Of a DNA stretch of 64,000 bases, positions 19,064-26,731 are shown one piece after another. The stretch is from the NCBI RefSeq assembly GCF_000695095.2, contig NZ_CP011454.1:2914001-2978000 (forward strand), given 5' to 3'. Under the pieces are notes generated by a model. That model made no database searches. It was not told where the DNA came from and was given only the letters and a program-made list of their open reading frames with translations. The translations under genes and the position numbers were made by a program. Source of the stretch: Gemmatimonas phototrophica. GTDB taxonomy: Bacteria; Gemmatimonadota; Gemmatimonadetes; Gemmatimonadales; Gemmatimonadaceae. Positions within the stretch are counted from its first letter, which is position 1. Every line of letters starts with the position of its first letter.

Positions 19064-19666
19064 ATGTCCATTCAAGACGAGCTGGGAACCCTCCCCGATG
19101 CCGATGTCGTCCGCCTCGCCCAGCAGGGGCGCGAGCTCGCGTTCCGCGAACTCGTGCGCCGCTACGAGCGGCCGGTATTTTCGCTCGTCTTCCGCATGGT
19201 CCGCGACCGGGAAACGGCCGAAGATCTGGCCCAGGACGCGTTCATCAAGGTTCTGAACCATATCGACAAGTACAGCCCCGAGTTCAAGTTCTCGAGCTGG
19301 CTGTTCAAGATCGCCAACAACGTCGCCATCGATCACTTGCGGCGTCGGCGCATCGAAACGATCAGCATGGACGGCAACCCTAACGCCACCACGGCGGCCG
19401 AGGTGGAGGCGTCCACCATTGAGCTCGGGACCGATCAGGAAAGCGCGCTCGATGAACTGGAAGCCAAGGAACTGGGGTCGGCCATTGAACGGGCCATCGC
19501 CAGCCTGCGTCCGGAGTATCGCGCCTGCATCATGCTGCGTCATGTGGAGGGGCGGTCGTACGAAGAAATTGCCGCCACCCTTGACCTCCCACTGGGGACG
19601 GTCAAGACGTACATCCACCGGGCCCGGCACGAGCTGCGAAAGGCTCTGGAGCCCCTCCGACAATGA
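19064..19666 (+). CDS. ECF-type RNA polymerase sigma factor
   Basis: A 200-aa sigma-70 family factor with region 2 (ELVRRYERPVFSLVFRMVRD, ETAEDLAQDAFIKVL, SSWLFKIANNVAIDHLRRRR) and region 4 (EYRACIMLRHVEGRSYEEIA, LPLGTVKTYIHRARHELRKA). No region 3, as in extracytoplasmic-function factors. It is followed by a zinc-finger anti-sigma gene after 121 bp, the usual pairing. The ATG at 19064 begins MSIQDELG; no Shine-Dalgarno is evident and a TAGCTT lies 12 nt upstream. A SigW-like promoter lies between this gene and the anti-sigma gene. Confidence 0.95.
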   Translation: MSIQDELGTLPDADVVRLAQQGRELAFRELVRRYERPVFSLVFRMVRDRETAEDLAQDAFIKVLNHIDKYSPEFKFSSWLFKIANNVAIDHLRRRRIETISMDGNPNATTAAEVEASTIELGTDQESALDELEAKELGSAIERAIASLRPEYRACIMLRHVEGRSYEEIAATLDLPLGTVKTYIHRARHELRKALEPLRQ

Positions 19667-19738
19667 GGACGGCTCCCCGGCAACCACGGCATGAACGGAA
19701 ATTCAGCAAAACTTCGCGCGAATTTCGCCAATCTTCCC

Positions 19739-19765
19739 TGAAACCCTTCAGCTTTCCGCCTCGTA
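19739..19765 (+). promoter_or_regulatory. SigW-like ECF promoter (TGAAAC-N17-CGTA)
   Basis: TGAAAC (19739-19744), a 17-bp spacer and CGTA (19762-19765) closely match the established TGAAAC-N16-CGTA consensus of SigW-type ECF factors. It would give the anti-sigma gene its own promoter, 22 nt before its ATG. Recognition by the adjacent sigma factor is inferred. Confidence 0.45.
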
Positions 19766-19787
19766 GTCCAGACATGGAGGCACCGCA

Positions 19788-20378
19788 ATGAGCACTGACC
19801 GACACCTCAGACCAGACGAAATCGAGCTCCTGCTCGATGGCGAAGAAGGATTTGGCGTGGCCCCCCTGCGGGCTCACGTCCGTTCGTGTTTGGAGTGCCA
19901 GTCGGAGCTGGACAGTGCCCGCGAGCTCATGTTCGCGCTGGATACCCTCCCTGATTTTGCCCCGTCACCGGCCTTTGCCGACCGGGTGATGAGCCAGGTC
20001 CAGGTTTTTGAACCGTGGCATGCAGCGGCCACCCGCACGGTGGAGCAATTCGTTCCCGCGACGCGACCGGCCCGGATTGCCGCGGGCTTTGGTGCCGCCG
20101 TCACGGCTGGCCTGGCCACCGCCGGTGCCACCTGGGCGGTCGCCCGGGCCGATATGGGTCTGCTCTTGGCGCAGCTCGGCCTGGAATCGTTCCGCGAGCA
20201 AGTCGTCGCAGCCGGCAGCGATGTCATGACCACCGTGGTCGGGCAGCCCGGTCTGGATGCCCTGCGGGGCAGTTCCCCGGAAGTGATGGCTCTTGCCGTG
20301 GGTGGGTTTGTGGCCGTCGCCGGAATGGGCGTGGTGGGCATTCGTGCTCTGGCCACATCGTCCCGCACGGCGCGCTGA
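19788..20378 (+). CDS. Zinc-finger (HC2-type) anti-sigma factor
   Basis: The 196-aa product begins with an anti-sigma zinc-binding motif, HVRSCLECQSEL, the HxxxCxxC signature of ZAS domains that clamp ECF factors. Two hydrophobic segments follow (around IAAGFGAAVTAGLATAGATW and VMALAVGGFVAVAGMGVVGI), so it is probably membrane-anchored. GGAGG sits 8 nt before the ATG. It immediately follows the sigma gene and precedes a polytopic membrane protein by 11 nt. Its role as inhibitor of the preceding sigma factor is inferred from motif and position. Confidence 0.85.
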   Translation: MSTDRHLRPDEIELLLDGEEGFGVAPLRAHVRSCLECQSELDSARELMFALDTLPDFAPSPAFADRVMSQVQVFEPWHAAATRTVEQFVPATRPARIAAGFGAAVTAGLATAGATWAVARADMGLLLAQLGLESFREQVVAAGSDVMTTVVGQPGLDALRGSSPEVMALAVGGFVAVAGMGVVGIRALATSSRTAR

Positions 20379-20389
20379 GGCCCTGACGT

Positions 20390-21124
20390 ATGCTTGCCAC
20401 CACGCTGATGGCCGTCGCCGGTACCTTTGGCATCGGCATGGTGATTGGTATCGTGGTGCTCATGACCGCCGAAGAAGCGCTGCTCGCCGTGGCCAAAAGC
20501 GCAGCGCGTGATGTGAGTGGGAGCTTCTGGGCGGGCGTACTGACGCAGCTGCTGGCCGTGCCGTTCCTGGTCATTTTGCTGGTCGCCTGCGCCATAACCA
20601 TTATTGGCATTCTGGCCATTCCCATTGCCGCGTTGGCCTGGGCCCTGGCACTGGCCGGTGCCGTCACGCTTGGCGTGCTGGCGGTGGCCATGGTTATTGG
20701 CCGCGCAGTGGCCGGGCGCGGCACGGGCAGTAGTGAACGCAGTGCCGCGCTCCGTGGTCTCACAGTTGGCCTGATCGCTCTCAGCCTGGTGTGGTTCGGG
20801 GCCGCAGTTGCCGCCGGCACACCACTGGTTGGCGCGATTGCCCGACTGGTTGCCGTGGCCTTCACGTGGGCCGTTGCAACGGTCGGGCTGGGTGCGGTGG
20901 TCAAGAGCCGCATTGGCGTGTCGCGACTGAGCGTACAGTTCGGCCGTTTTGGTGGCTCGCGCTTCAGTGCAGGGGCGGCCAAATGGGCGCCGTCCAGCAG
21001 CACTGGGGTGAACGAAGTCCAGGTGCCGGTTAGTTGGCAAACGCCCACCCCGGTGATGGGGGTGGTGGCGGCGCGTCGCCCGGTCGATGCGCCCAAGGGC
21101 ACCGGTTCGGGAGCCGACCTCTAA
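20390..21124 (+). CDS. Polytopic membrane protein of unknown function in sigma/anti-sigma operon
   Basis: A 244-aa protein with a hydrophobic half (four to five helices between residues ~5 and ~165) and a polar, proline-rich C-terminal tail. The repeated hydrophobic pattern (VPFLVILLVACAITIIGILAI, then VTLGVLAVAMVIGRAV) resembles the membrane part found beside bactofilin-like polymer domains, but no polymer domain is present. It starts 11 nt after the anti-sigma stop and ends 6 nt before the convergent SAM-hydrolase-type gene. A role in envelope stress sensing is only suggested by context. Confidence 0.65.
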   Translation: MLATTLMAVAGTFGIGMVIGIVVLMTAEEALLAVAKSAARDVSGSFWAGVLTQLLAVPFLVILLVACAITIIGILAIPIAALAWALALAGAVTLGVLAVAMVIGRAVAGRGTGSSERSAALRGLTVGLIALSLVWFGAAVAAGTPLVGAIARLVAVAFTWAVATVGLGAVVKSRIGVSRLSVQFGRFGGSRFSAGAAKWAPSSSTGVNEVQVPVSWQTPTPVMGVVAARRPVDAPKGTGSGADL

Positions 21125-21130
21125 CGAGGG

Positions 21131-21892
21131 CTACGACGCGGCGGAGAGCACGACCGTGTCGCCGCGGGAAATACCAAGTGCGGCGGCGGCACTTCCCTCG
21201 CGCACGGCAATCTCCACAAAGCCGCTCGACCCGACCAGGGCGACCAGCTCGCCTGTGGCCGCATCGCCATAGGTGTGCACCAGCCGAGCGGCGCGCCCGG
21301 CAATCTTCACCATCCCCACGGTATCTCGAGTCATGAGGTTGGTGATGATGTTGCCGAAGCGATCGAGGGCCAATACCTCGCCATGCAGCAGCCCATGGGC
21401 ATCGCGCCGTGGCGGTGGCGTACGCAGTCGAACCGCTTCGGTATACGGCTCACCAATCCGCTCGATCGATTCCCCCAGCGCCAGACGTGCCGCCACCGGG
21501 GCAAACACGTCGCGCCCGTGAAAGGTGGCCGACGCCGCGGGGTCGATCGGAAGCTGCACCACCCGCGCATCCAGCGAGAACAGTGCCGGTGACAACACTC
21601 CGTTGTCAGGGCCCACGAGCAAGCGCCCTTCACTGGCAATGGCAATCGCCGCCCGTGAGGTCCCAACGCCTGGATCCACGACAATCATGTGCACGGTGCC
21701 CGCCGGAAACCGCCGCCAGTAGCGCGCCACGGTGAGTCGGGCCATGGCGATATCCTGCGGCGGGATATCATGCGACAGATCCACGATGGGAATGCCGGGC
21801 GCGAGCGAGACGAGGACGCCCTTGAGTTCGGCCACATAGCCGTCGGCGGTCCCGAAGTCCGTGAGCAACGTAATGGCAGCAGCAGAAGACAT
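21131..21892 (-). CDS. SAM hydrolase / SAM-dependent chlorinase-fluorinase family (DUF62)
   Basis: The 253-aa protein shows the DUF62 series: ITLLTDFGTADGYVAELKGV at the N-terminus, DLSHDIPPQDI, VVDPGVGTSRAA, VGPDNGVL, FHGRDVFAPVAA and LDRFGNIITNL. Most bacterial members hydrolyse S-adenosylmethionine to adenosine and methionine using hydroxide, and a minority halogenate. Nothing here points to halogenation. ATG 21892 begins the conserved region, 14 nt after the MATE stop; the 67 extra codons upstream belong to the MATE gene in another frame. Co-transcription with mrp and the MATE exporter is likely. Confidence 0.9.
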   Translation of the reverse strand: MSSAAAITLLTDFGTADGYVAELKGVLVSLAPGIPIVDLSHDIPPQDIAMARLTVARYWRRFPAGTVHMIVVDPGVGTSRAAIAIASEGRLLVGPDNGVLSPALFSLDARVVQLPIDPAASATFHGRDVFAPVAARLALGESIERIGEPYTEAVRLRTPPPRRDAHGLLHGEVLALDRFGNIITNLMTRDTVGMVKIAGRAARLVHTYGDAATGELVALVGSSGFVEIAVREGSAAAALGISRGDTVVLSAAS

Positions 21893-21906
21893 ACGCCAAA
21901 CGTGAG

Positions 21907-23265
21907 CTAAACCCGCGCCCCGCGCCACCGCCCCCATGCCCACAGTGCCACCATCAGCACGCCACGCGCTGCGGCGGTGAGCGCAATGGTCCACCACAAT
22001 CCACTGGTGCCCCACACTCCCGCCGCCCATGCACCAATAGGCAACCGCAAGGCCGTGATGCCGGTGCTGAGCAGCATGGGCACGAAAGTCCATCCGGCCC
22101 CGGCCATCGCACTCTCCAGCACAACTTCGGCACCGAGAAACAGCTGCGAGAAGGCGGAGATGCGCAGGTATTTTGCAGCTTCAGCGATCACCGCCGGATC
22201 ACTGGAAAAAATGCCGGCGAATTCTTCCGCAAAGAGCAGACTGGCGACGGCCATGCACACGCCGACCACGCTGACCACCGCGGTGGAAATCCAGCCGGCT
22301 CTGGCGGCGCGCGCCGTATCACCGGCTCCAAGACTCTGGCCAACAATCGCCGCCACAGCAGCGCCCATCCCCACACTGGCCACGTACACGATGCCTTCCA
22401 TGCGGAAGCCGAGTCCGAGGGCCGCCAACGCCGGCGTACCGAACTGTGTGGTGATACGTGTGAGCAAGACGTAAATGAAACTGAAGACCACTCCAGTGGC
22501 CGCCGCCGGTGCCCCCACGCGTACGATTGTAGCCAGCACGGCCCATCGCGGCAGCGTCCAGGCAATCATGCCGCGGCGCTTGAGAATGATGACGCCCGCA
22601 ATGCACCCCAGCCCGCGCGGCACCAGCGTGGCCAGAGCGGCACCTTTCACACCAAGCGCCGGCACAGGCCCCCAGCCGCGAATGAGCAGCGGATCCAGCA
22701 GCAGTCCACACACGGTGGTCACGGCGAGAATCCACAGCGGAGTGCGCGTATCGCCCTTGGCGCGGAACGCCGCATCGACGGCAAAGAAACCGAAGATGAG
22801 GGGCATGCCAAGGAAGTACGTCCCCAGATAATCGCGCCCGATGGTGCTGACCGACGCGTCGGTGCCCAGCATGGAAAACAGCCACGTGAGCAGAAACGGC
22901 GTGGCCGCCGCAATGGCGGCGCCCAGCAACAACGCCAGCACAAAGCCATCGCTGACAGTACGCGCGGCATCGTCGGGGCGTCGCTCGCCGTGCCGACGCG
23001 CGGCAATGGCATCGAGTCCGATGCTGACCATCTCGCCAATGGAAATGACCAACCACACCCAGAAAATGGCGCCGGTCACGGCGGCGAGCGACTCAGCGCC
23101 GAGCGAGCGCCCAATCCAGAACGTATCAACGTTGTGAAAGGCCGTCATCAGCAGATTCGCGATGACGGCCGGAAGCGCCACGCGGCGAATCGTCAGCGAA
23201 AGTGGTTCGCCAACGAGTTCGCCGCGTGGGGCATCTGGTGCTGCGCGATCAGCCGTAGCGTTCAA
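21907..23265 (-). CDS. MATE-family efflux transporter
   Basis: A ~452-aa, twelve-helix MATE exporter, expected to use sodium or proton gradients to expel cationic compounds. The N-terminal segment IRRVALPAVIANLLMTAFHN, VDTFWIGRSLG and the second-half repeat IVRVGAPAAATGVVFSF show the two-lobed MATE pattern. The start is unclear. TTG 23265 would overlap the end of mrp by 17 nt; the long upstream frame inside mrp is not credible. No good Shine-Dalgarno is visible. It sits between mrp and the SAM-hydrolase-type gene. Confidence 0.88.
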   Translation of the reverse strand: MNATADRAAPDAPRGELVGEPLSLTIRRVALPAVIANLLMTAFHNVDTFWIGRSLGAESLAAVTGAIFWVWLVISIGEMVSIGLDAIAARRHGERRPDDAARTVSDGFVLALLLGAAIAAATPFLLTWLFSMLGTDASVSTIGRDYLGTYFLGMPLIFGFFAVDAAFRAKGDTRTPLWILAVTTVCGLLLDPLLIRGWGPVPALGVKGAALATLVPRGLGCIAGVIILKRRGMIAWTLPRWAVLATIVRVGAPAAATGVVFSFIYVLLTRITTQFGTPALAALGLGFRMEGIVYVASVGMGAAVAAIVGQSLGAGDTARAARAGWISTAVVSVVGVCMAVASLLFAEEFAGIFSSDPAVIAEAAKYLRISAFSQLFLGAEVVLESAMAGAGWTFVPMLLSTGITALRLPIGAWAAGVWGTSGLWWTIALTAAARGVLMVALWAWGRWRGARV

Positions 23266-24400
23266 CGACGCGCTGCATGACACGTTCCGCGATGGCGCTG
23301 ATCGCCTTCGCTGCCTTGGAGTCGGGCTCCGCGGCCACGATGGGGCGTCCGGTATCGCCGCCTTCCTGGATGCGCGGATCGATGGGCACCTGTCCCAGCA
23401 ACGGCAGGTCGCACTCCTTGGCCAAACGCTCACCACCGCCGCTGCCGAAGAGAGCGATGGGCTTGCCGGTCTCGGGATTCTCGAAGTACGACATGTTCTC
23501 AACGATGCCGAGCACGGGAACGGCGGTACGCTCAAACATCTTTACGCCGCGCAACGCGTCACCCACCGCCACCTGCTGCGGCGTGGTGACGATGACGGCG
23601 CCATGCACCTGCGTGGCCTGCACAAGCGACAGCTGTGCATCGCCGGTGCCGGGCGGCATGTCGACCAGGAAGTAATCGAGCTGCCCCCATGCCACGTCGC
23701 GAAGGAACTGGGTGATGATTTTCATCACGATGGGGCCGCGCCAGATGGCGGGCTGTTCCTTCTCGATCAGAAAGCCCAGGGAGATGACCTTGATACCGTA
23801 GGCCTCGAGCGGAATGATTTTCTCATCGCGCACTGCGGGCGCCGCATCGACCCCCAGCATGAGGGGCAGATTGGGGCCGTAAATGTCGGCGTCCATGATC
23901 CCGACGCGCTTGCCGGCCTTGGCCAGGGCGATGGCGAGATTGACCGCCACCGTGCTCTTCCCCACGCCCCCTTTGCCGGAGGAGATGGCGATGATGCGGC
24001 CGAGGTTGGGGTACTGGACCGGTTCCGGGACTTTGGGCGGTGCCTTCTGGGGCGCGGCGTCCATGACCGGGAGGGCACGGCCCATGCCGCCGGCAGCGGG
24101 GGCTTTTGGCTGATTCATGGTGGGAGCAGGCGCACGGCGCGCCGGTGTGGGTTCGCTCTGGGCCGGGTCGCGAACGTCAACACGCACGTCGGTGACCCCG
24201 TCGAGCGCCTCGACCGCCTGGCGGACGTCGCGCACGAGCGTGGCGTCATCCTCGGGGGCGAGGAGGAGGGTGAGACGGACCTTGCCGTCCACGGTGGTGG
24301 CGACATCACGCACTTGTTCGGCGGCCATGACATCGGCGCCGGTGCGGGGGTTGCGGACCGCGGCGAGGGCGCCGGAGATCCGTTCCATGAGAGGCTGCAT
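23249..24400 (-). CDS. mrp: Mrp/ApbC-type iron-sulfur cluster carrier ATPase
   Basis: A 383-aa P-loop ATPase of the Mrp/NBP35 family. An N-terminal MIP18/DUF59-like domain (residues ~1-80) is followed by a linker rich in Pro/Ala and the deviant Walker A SGKGGVGKSTVAVN, then DADIYGPNLPLML and VDMPPGTGDAQLSL. These proteins deliver Fe-S clusters to apo-targets. ATG 24400 is chosen (MQPLMERIS); ATG 24388 is an alternative, and neither has a strong Shine-Dalgarno. The gene heads a three-gene minus-strand run with the MATE and DUF62 genes. Confidence 0.93.
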   Translation of the reverse strand: MQPLMERISGALAAVRNPRTGADVMAAEQVRDVATTVDGKVRLTLLLAPEDDATLVRDVRQAVEALDGVTDVRVDVRDPAQSEPTPARRAPAPTMNQPKAPAAGGMGRALPVMDAAPQKAPPKVPEPVQYPNLGRIIAISSGKGGVGKSTVAVNLAIALAKAGKRVGIMDADIYGPNLPLMLGVDAAPAVRDEKIIPLEAYGIKVISLGFLIEKEQPAIWRGPIVMKIITQFLRDVAWGQLDYFLVDMPPGTGDAQLSLVQATQVHGAVIVTTPQQVAVGDALRGVKMFERTAVPVLGIVENMSYFENPETGKPIALFGSGGGERLAKECDLPLLGQVPIDPRIQEGGDTGRPIVAAEPDSKAAKAISAIAERVMQRVVERYG

Positions 24401-24618
24401 AGGGAAGTAACTGGTTCGGAAATAAGTCTTCCGAAAAGTTAGGGCCGTACGGGACGCGTTGGAATGGCCCAATGCGCGCGATTCTGGTGACGCCGGAATG
24501 ACAAGCGGGTGGTATGGTGGCTCCGTCGCGGGGCTGGCGCCGGTGGGCGACTCCCGTAGGCACCCGGTGGCATGTGGCCACGGGTCAATTCACCAATAGA
24601 TGCCGTCAGGAGCATGCA

Positions 24619-25014
24619 ATGTCTCACAACACACTATTCAAGGTCGTCGCGGGCGTATTGGCGTTGAGCGCCGGGTTGGCGTTCACGCCGGTGGGGGCGC
24701 AGACGAGCACGTCGAAAGAGCTGGTAACGACCGCGTGCACCTACGGGCAGGTCACGGAGTGCGGTACCAAACCCGCGCAAACCACCTGCACTTTTGGCAT
24801 TTCCGTCACGCCCAATGCGGGGCTGTGGGGATTCAGCCTTTCGTTCGGCACGTGCGTCACGTCAGGCTCGATCAAACTGTACAAAGACTACCACAAGGGT
24901 ACGTCCGGTGGGACCTGCGTCCAGACCATCAGGTACCCGGCCGACGCCACATCCACGTCGGGAACTGGCGACCAAGTGCCTGAACTCTCCGGCGAGGTCG
25001 AAGAGTCGTGCTGA
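24619..25014 (+). CDS. Small secreted protein with six cysteines
   Basis: The 131-aa product has a clear signal peptide (positive start, hydrophobic VVAGVLALSAGLAF, cleavage near AQT at ~27-29). The mature part holds Cys at 40, 48, 57, 79, 100 and 131; the last cysteine is the C-terminal residue. The mature region is rich in Thr/Ser/Gly and has no motif I recognise. AGGAG lies 7 nt before the ATG. Its stop overlaps the start of a thioredoxin-like gene, which is followed by a beta-propeller gene. Architecture recalls the NVEALA small proteins that neighbour 6-bladed propellers in Bacteroidota, but without detectable sequence similarity to me. Function unknown. Confidence 0.72.
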   Translation: MSHNTLFKVVAGVLALSAGLAFTPVGAQTSTSKELVTTACTYGQVTECGTKPAQTTCTFGISVTPNAGLWGFSLSFGTCVTSGSIKLYKDYHKGTSGGTCVQTIRYPADATSTSGTGDQVPELSGEVEESC

Positions 25015-25577
25015 GCAATTCGCGCCGGGAAGCCCAACGGGCTTCCCGGCGACGGCGATGGCGTGAGGTCATCACCGTGACACTCGGGCTCGGCGCTGTC
25101 GTTGTCGCCTCAATGTCCATTGATGTGCGTCGCGTGTTGGCTGCCGCACCCAAAGAAGCCATCACGCCCCTCAAGCCCAGTGCCGCATTCACTGCGGTGG
25201 ATTCGGCGATGCACGTTGTGTTCGTCGCCCAACGGGCCGATTGCAACGGCAATCTATTGCTCGCCAACCTGGCGGCGATCGGACGCGTCAAGCACGCCGT
25301 TCATCCGGCCGAGTTGGCAATTGCCGGGGTCGCGCAAGACACCGTGGCCATTCGGCCGCTACTCCCCTTCGGCCTTCGTCACAGCCCCATCCGTTTGCTG
25401 GGGGCCGGTGAACGTCGATGGCTGCACGTCATCGGCCATCATGAAACTCCCACCCTGCTCATCTACGATCGCGAGCACCGGCTACGACTCGCGAGCCACG
25501 TTGATCCCGATCCCGTTGCCCGCGTAGCACTCGGCCGTGCGATTTCCCACTTGGTTACCAACGACCCAACTCACTAG
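25008..25577 (+). CDS. Membrane-anchored thioredoxin-like protein (degenerate)
   Basis: A 189-aa protein with a basic N-terminus, one membrane or signal segment (VITVTLGLGAVVVASMS) and a soluble domain with thioredoxin-fold hints. MHVVFVAQRADCNGNLLL resembles a beta-strand followed by an active-site turn with a single cysteine. TPTLLIYDREHRLRL resembles the cis-Pro strand (TPT) of thioredoxin-like proteins. The CxxC is reduced to one Cys, so it would not be a standard disulfide oxidoreductase. GTG 25008 overlaps the previous stop; the propeller gene starts 11 nt after it. The fold is inferred from pattern, not detected by search. Confidence 0.55.
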   Translation: MLSNSRREAQRASRRRRWREVITVTLGLGAVVVASMSIDVRRVLAAAPKEAITPLKPSAAFTAVDSAMHVVFVAQRADCNGNLLLANLAAIGRVKHAVHPAELAIAGVAQDTVAIRPLLPFGLRHSPIRLLGAGERRWLHVIGHHETPTLLIYDREHRLRLASHVDPDPVARVALGRAISHLVTNDPTH

Positions 25578-25588
25578 ACGGACAAACA

Positions 25589-26731
25589 ATGTTGCGAACA
25601 CTGTCGCGTATACCGATGTGGCTCGGGCTCCTGGCCACACTGCTTTCACTTTCATTTGAGAGCGTCTCCGGACAATCACCAGGCAACGAACGCAAGATGC
25701 TCCCGAAGAAATGGGTGGGCATATGGCGCGTTGGAGGAACGGCGAATGACACGCTGTTCGGATGGGTACGCGAGCACGTGGCGAACGATCTCGGGGTGTA
25801 CATACTCGACGCCGGCACGCTGGAAGTCCACGCGTTTGACCCACGAAACTCGAGGCATCTTTGGTCCGTCGGCACCAAGGGGAGCGGCCCGGGACAGCTG
25901 TTGCGGCCGGTGGATATCGCGCTCACCCCACGGCGGGAAATCGCCGTGCTCGATCCTGGCAACGGGCGAATTTCGATCTTTGATTCAACGGGACGATTTA
26001 CGCGCGGCATCGCTTCACCAAACGCGACCAATGGCCGCAGTCTCTGTTTCCTTGACGACGGAACCGTACTCATTGCGGTAGCCGACAGGGACGCCGCCGT
26101 AACGCAAGTCGAGCCCACCGGACGCGAACGCAAACGCTGGAAGTTTCCGTGGCCAGTAAAGGAGGGCGCGAGCGATTTCCTCCGGAGTACGGTCGCCATA
26201 CGAGGAGGGAGCACAGATCGTTGCACCTTTGCCACCACGTTCGGCTTCGGCGTTTTCAGCATCAATCGCCAAGGGCAGTTGATTACCCATCCGTTCATTG
26301 AACAGGTCGCCATGCCGACCTTTCGGCAAACAACGATGCGAGATGGCGGCGTGGCAACCTTTCTCGACAAGGGGGACAATGCGGCCCAGGGCGGCTCGCG
26401 GAGCGGAGATACCACGCTCGTGTCGTTCGCCGGCTCGAAAATCCGAGGCGGGGTCATCGATCTCTATCTCAATGACGGACGCTACATCGGATCCTGGCCT
26501 ACGCCGCCGGAGGATCGCCTGTTCTACATGCACGGTCGCTTGTATGGGCTGTCATCAGACGGCGCGACCCAGCGGCTCCGGGTGTGGGTCGATGAGGCTG
26601 ACACCGCGAAGGCGCTGACGGAGATGGGACTGCGCCAGCCTCGACGCCCTACACCGACTCGAGTTCCCCGCGCAGGTACAACCGTGCGTCGGTTACCACC
26701 TGCGCCTGTACCTCCTCCAGCGCACCGGTAA
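25589..26731 (+). CDS. Secreted 6-bladed beta-propeller (NHL-like) protein
   Basis: A 380-aa protein with a signal peptide (MWLGLLATLLSLSF, then SVSGQ). Propeller blades show YILDAGTLEVHAFD, KGSGPGQLLRPVDIAL and VLDPGNGRISIFDSTG, the GxGPGxxxxPxDI and D-x-G-N-x-R-I patterns of NHL/6-bladed propellers. It is the third gene of a cassette with a six-Cys secreted protein and a thioredoxin-like protein. Its last ~27 codons (Pro/Arg-rich) lie antisense to the end of nrnA, an 83-nt convergent overlap, which suggests the original stop was lost. Such propellers are usually binding modules; a ligand is not evident. Confidence 0.7.
   Translation: MLRTLSRIPMWLGLLATLLSLSFESVSGQSPGNERKMLPKKWVGIWRVGGTANDTLFGWVREHVANDLGVYILDAGTLEVHAFDPRNSRHLWSVGTKGSGPGQLLRPVDIALTPRREIAVLDPGNGRISIFDSTGRFTRGIASPNATNGRSLCFLDDGTVLIAVADRDAAVTQVEPTGRERKRWKFPWPVKEGASDFLRSTVAIRGGSTDRCTFATTFGFGVFSINRQGQLITHPFIEQVAMPTFRQTTMRDGGVATFLDKGDNAAQGGSRSGDTTLVSFAGSKIRGGVIDLYLNDGRYIGSWPTPPEDRLFYMHGRLYGLSSDGATQRLRVWVDEADTAKALTEMGLRQPRRPTPTRVPRAGTTVRRLPPAPVPPPAHR

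Noticed and set aside
23266-23535. N-terminal extension of the MATE gene
   Set aside because: It reads the end of mrp in another frame (Ser/Arg/Pro-rich) and lacks a transporter-like sequence.
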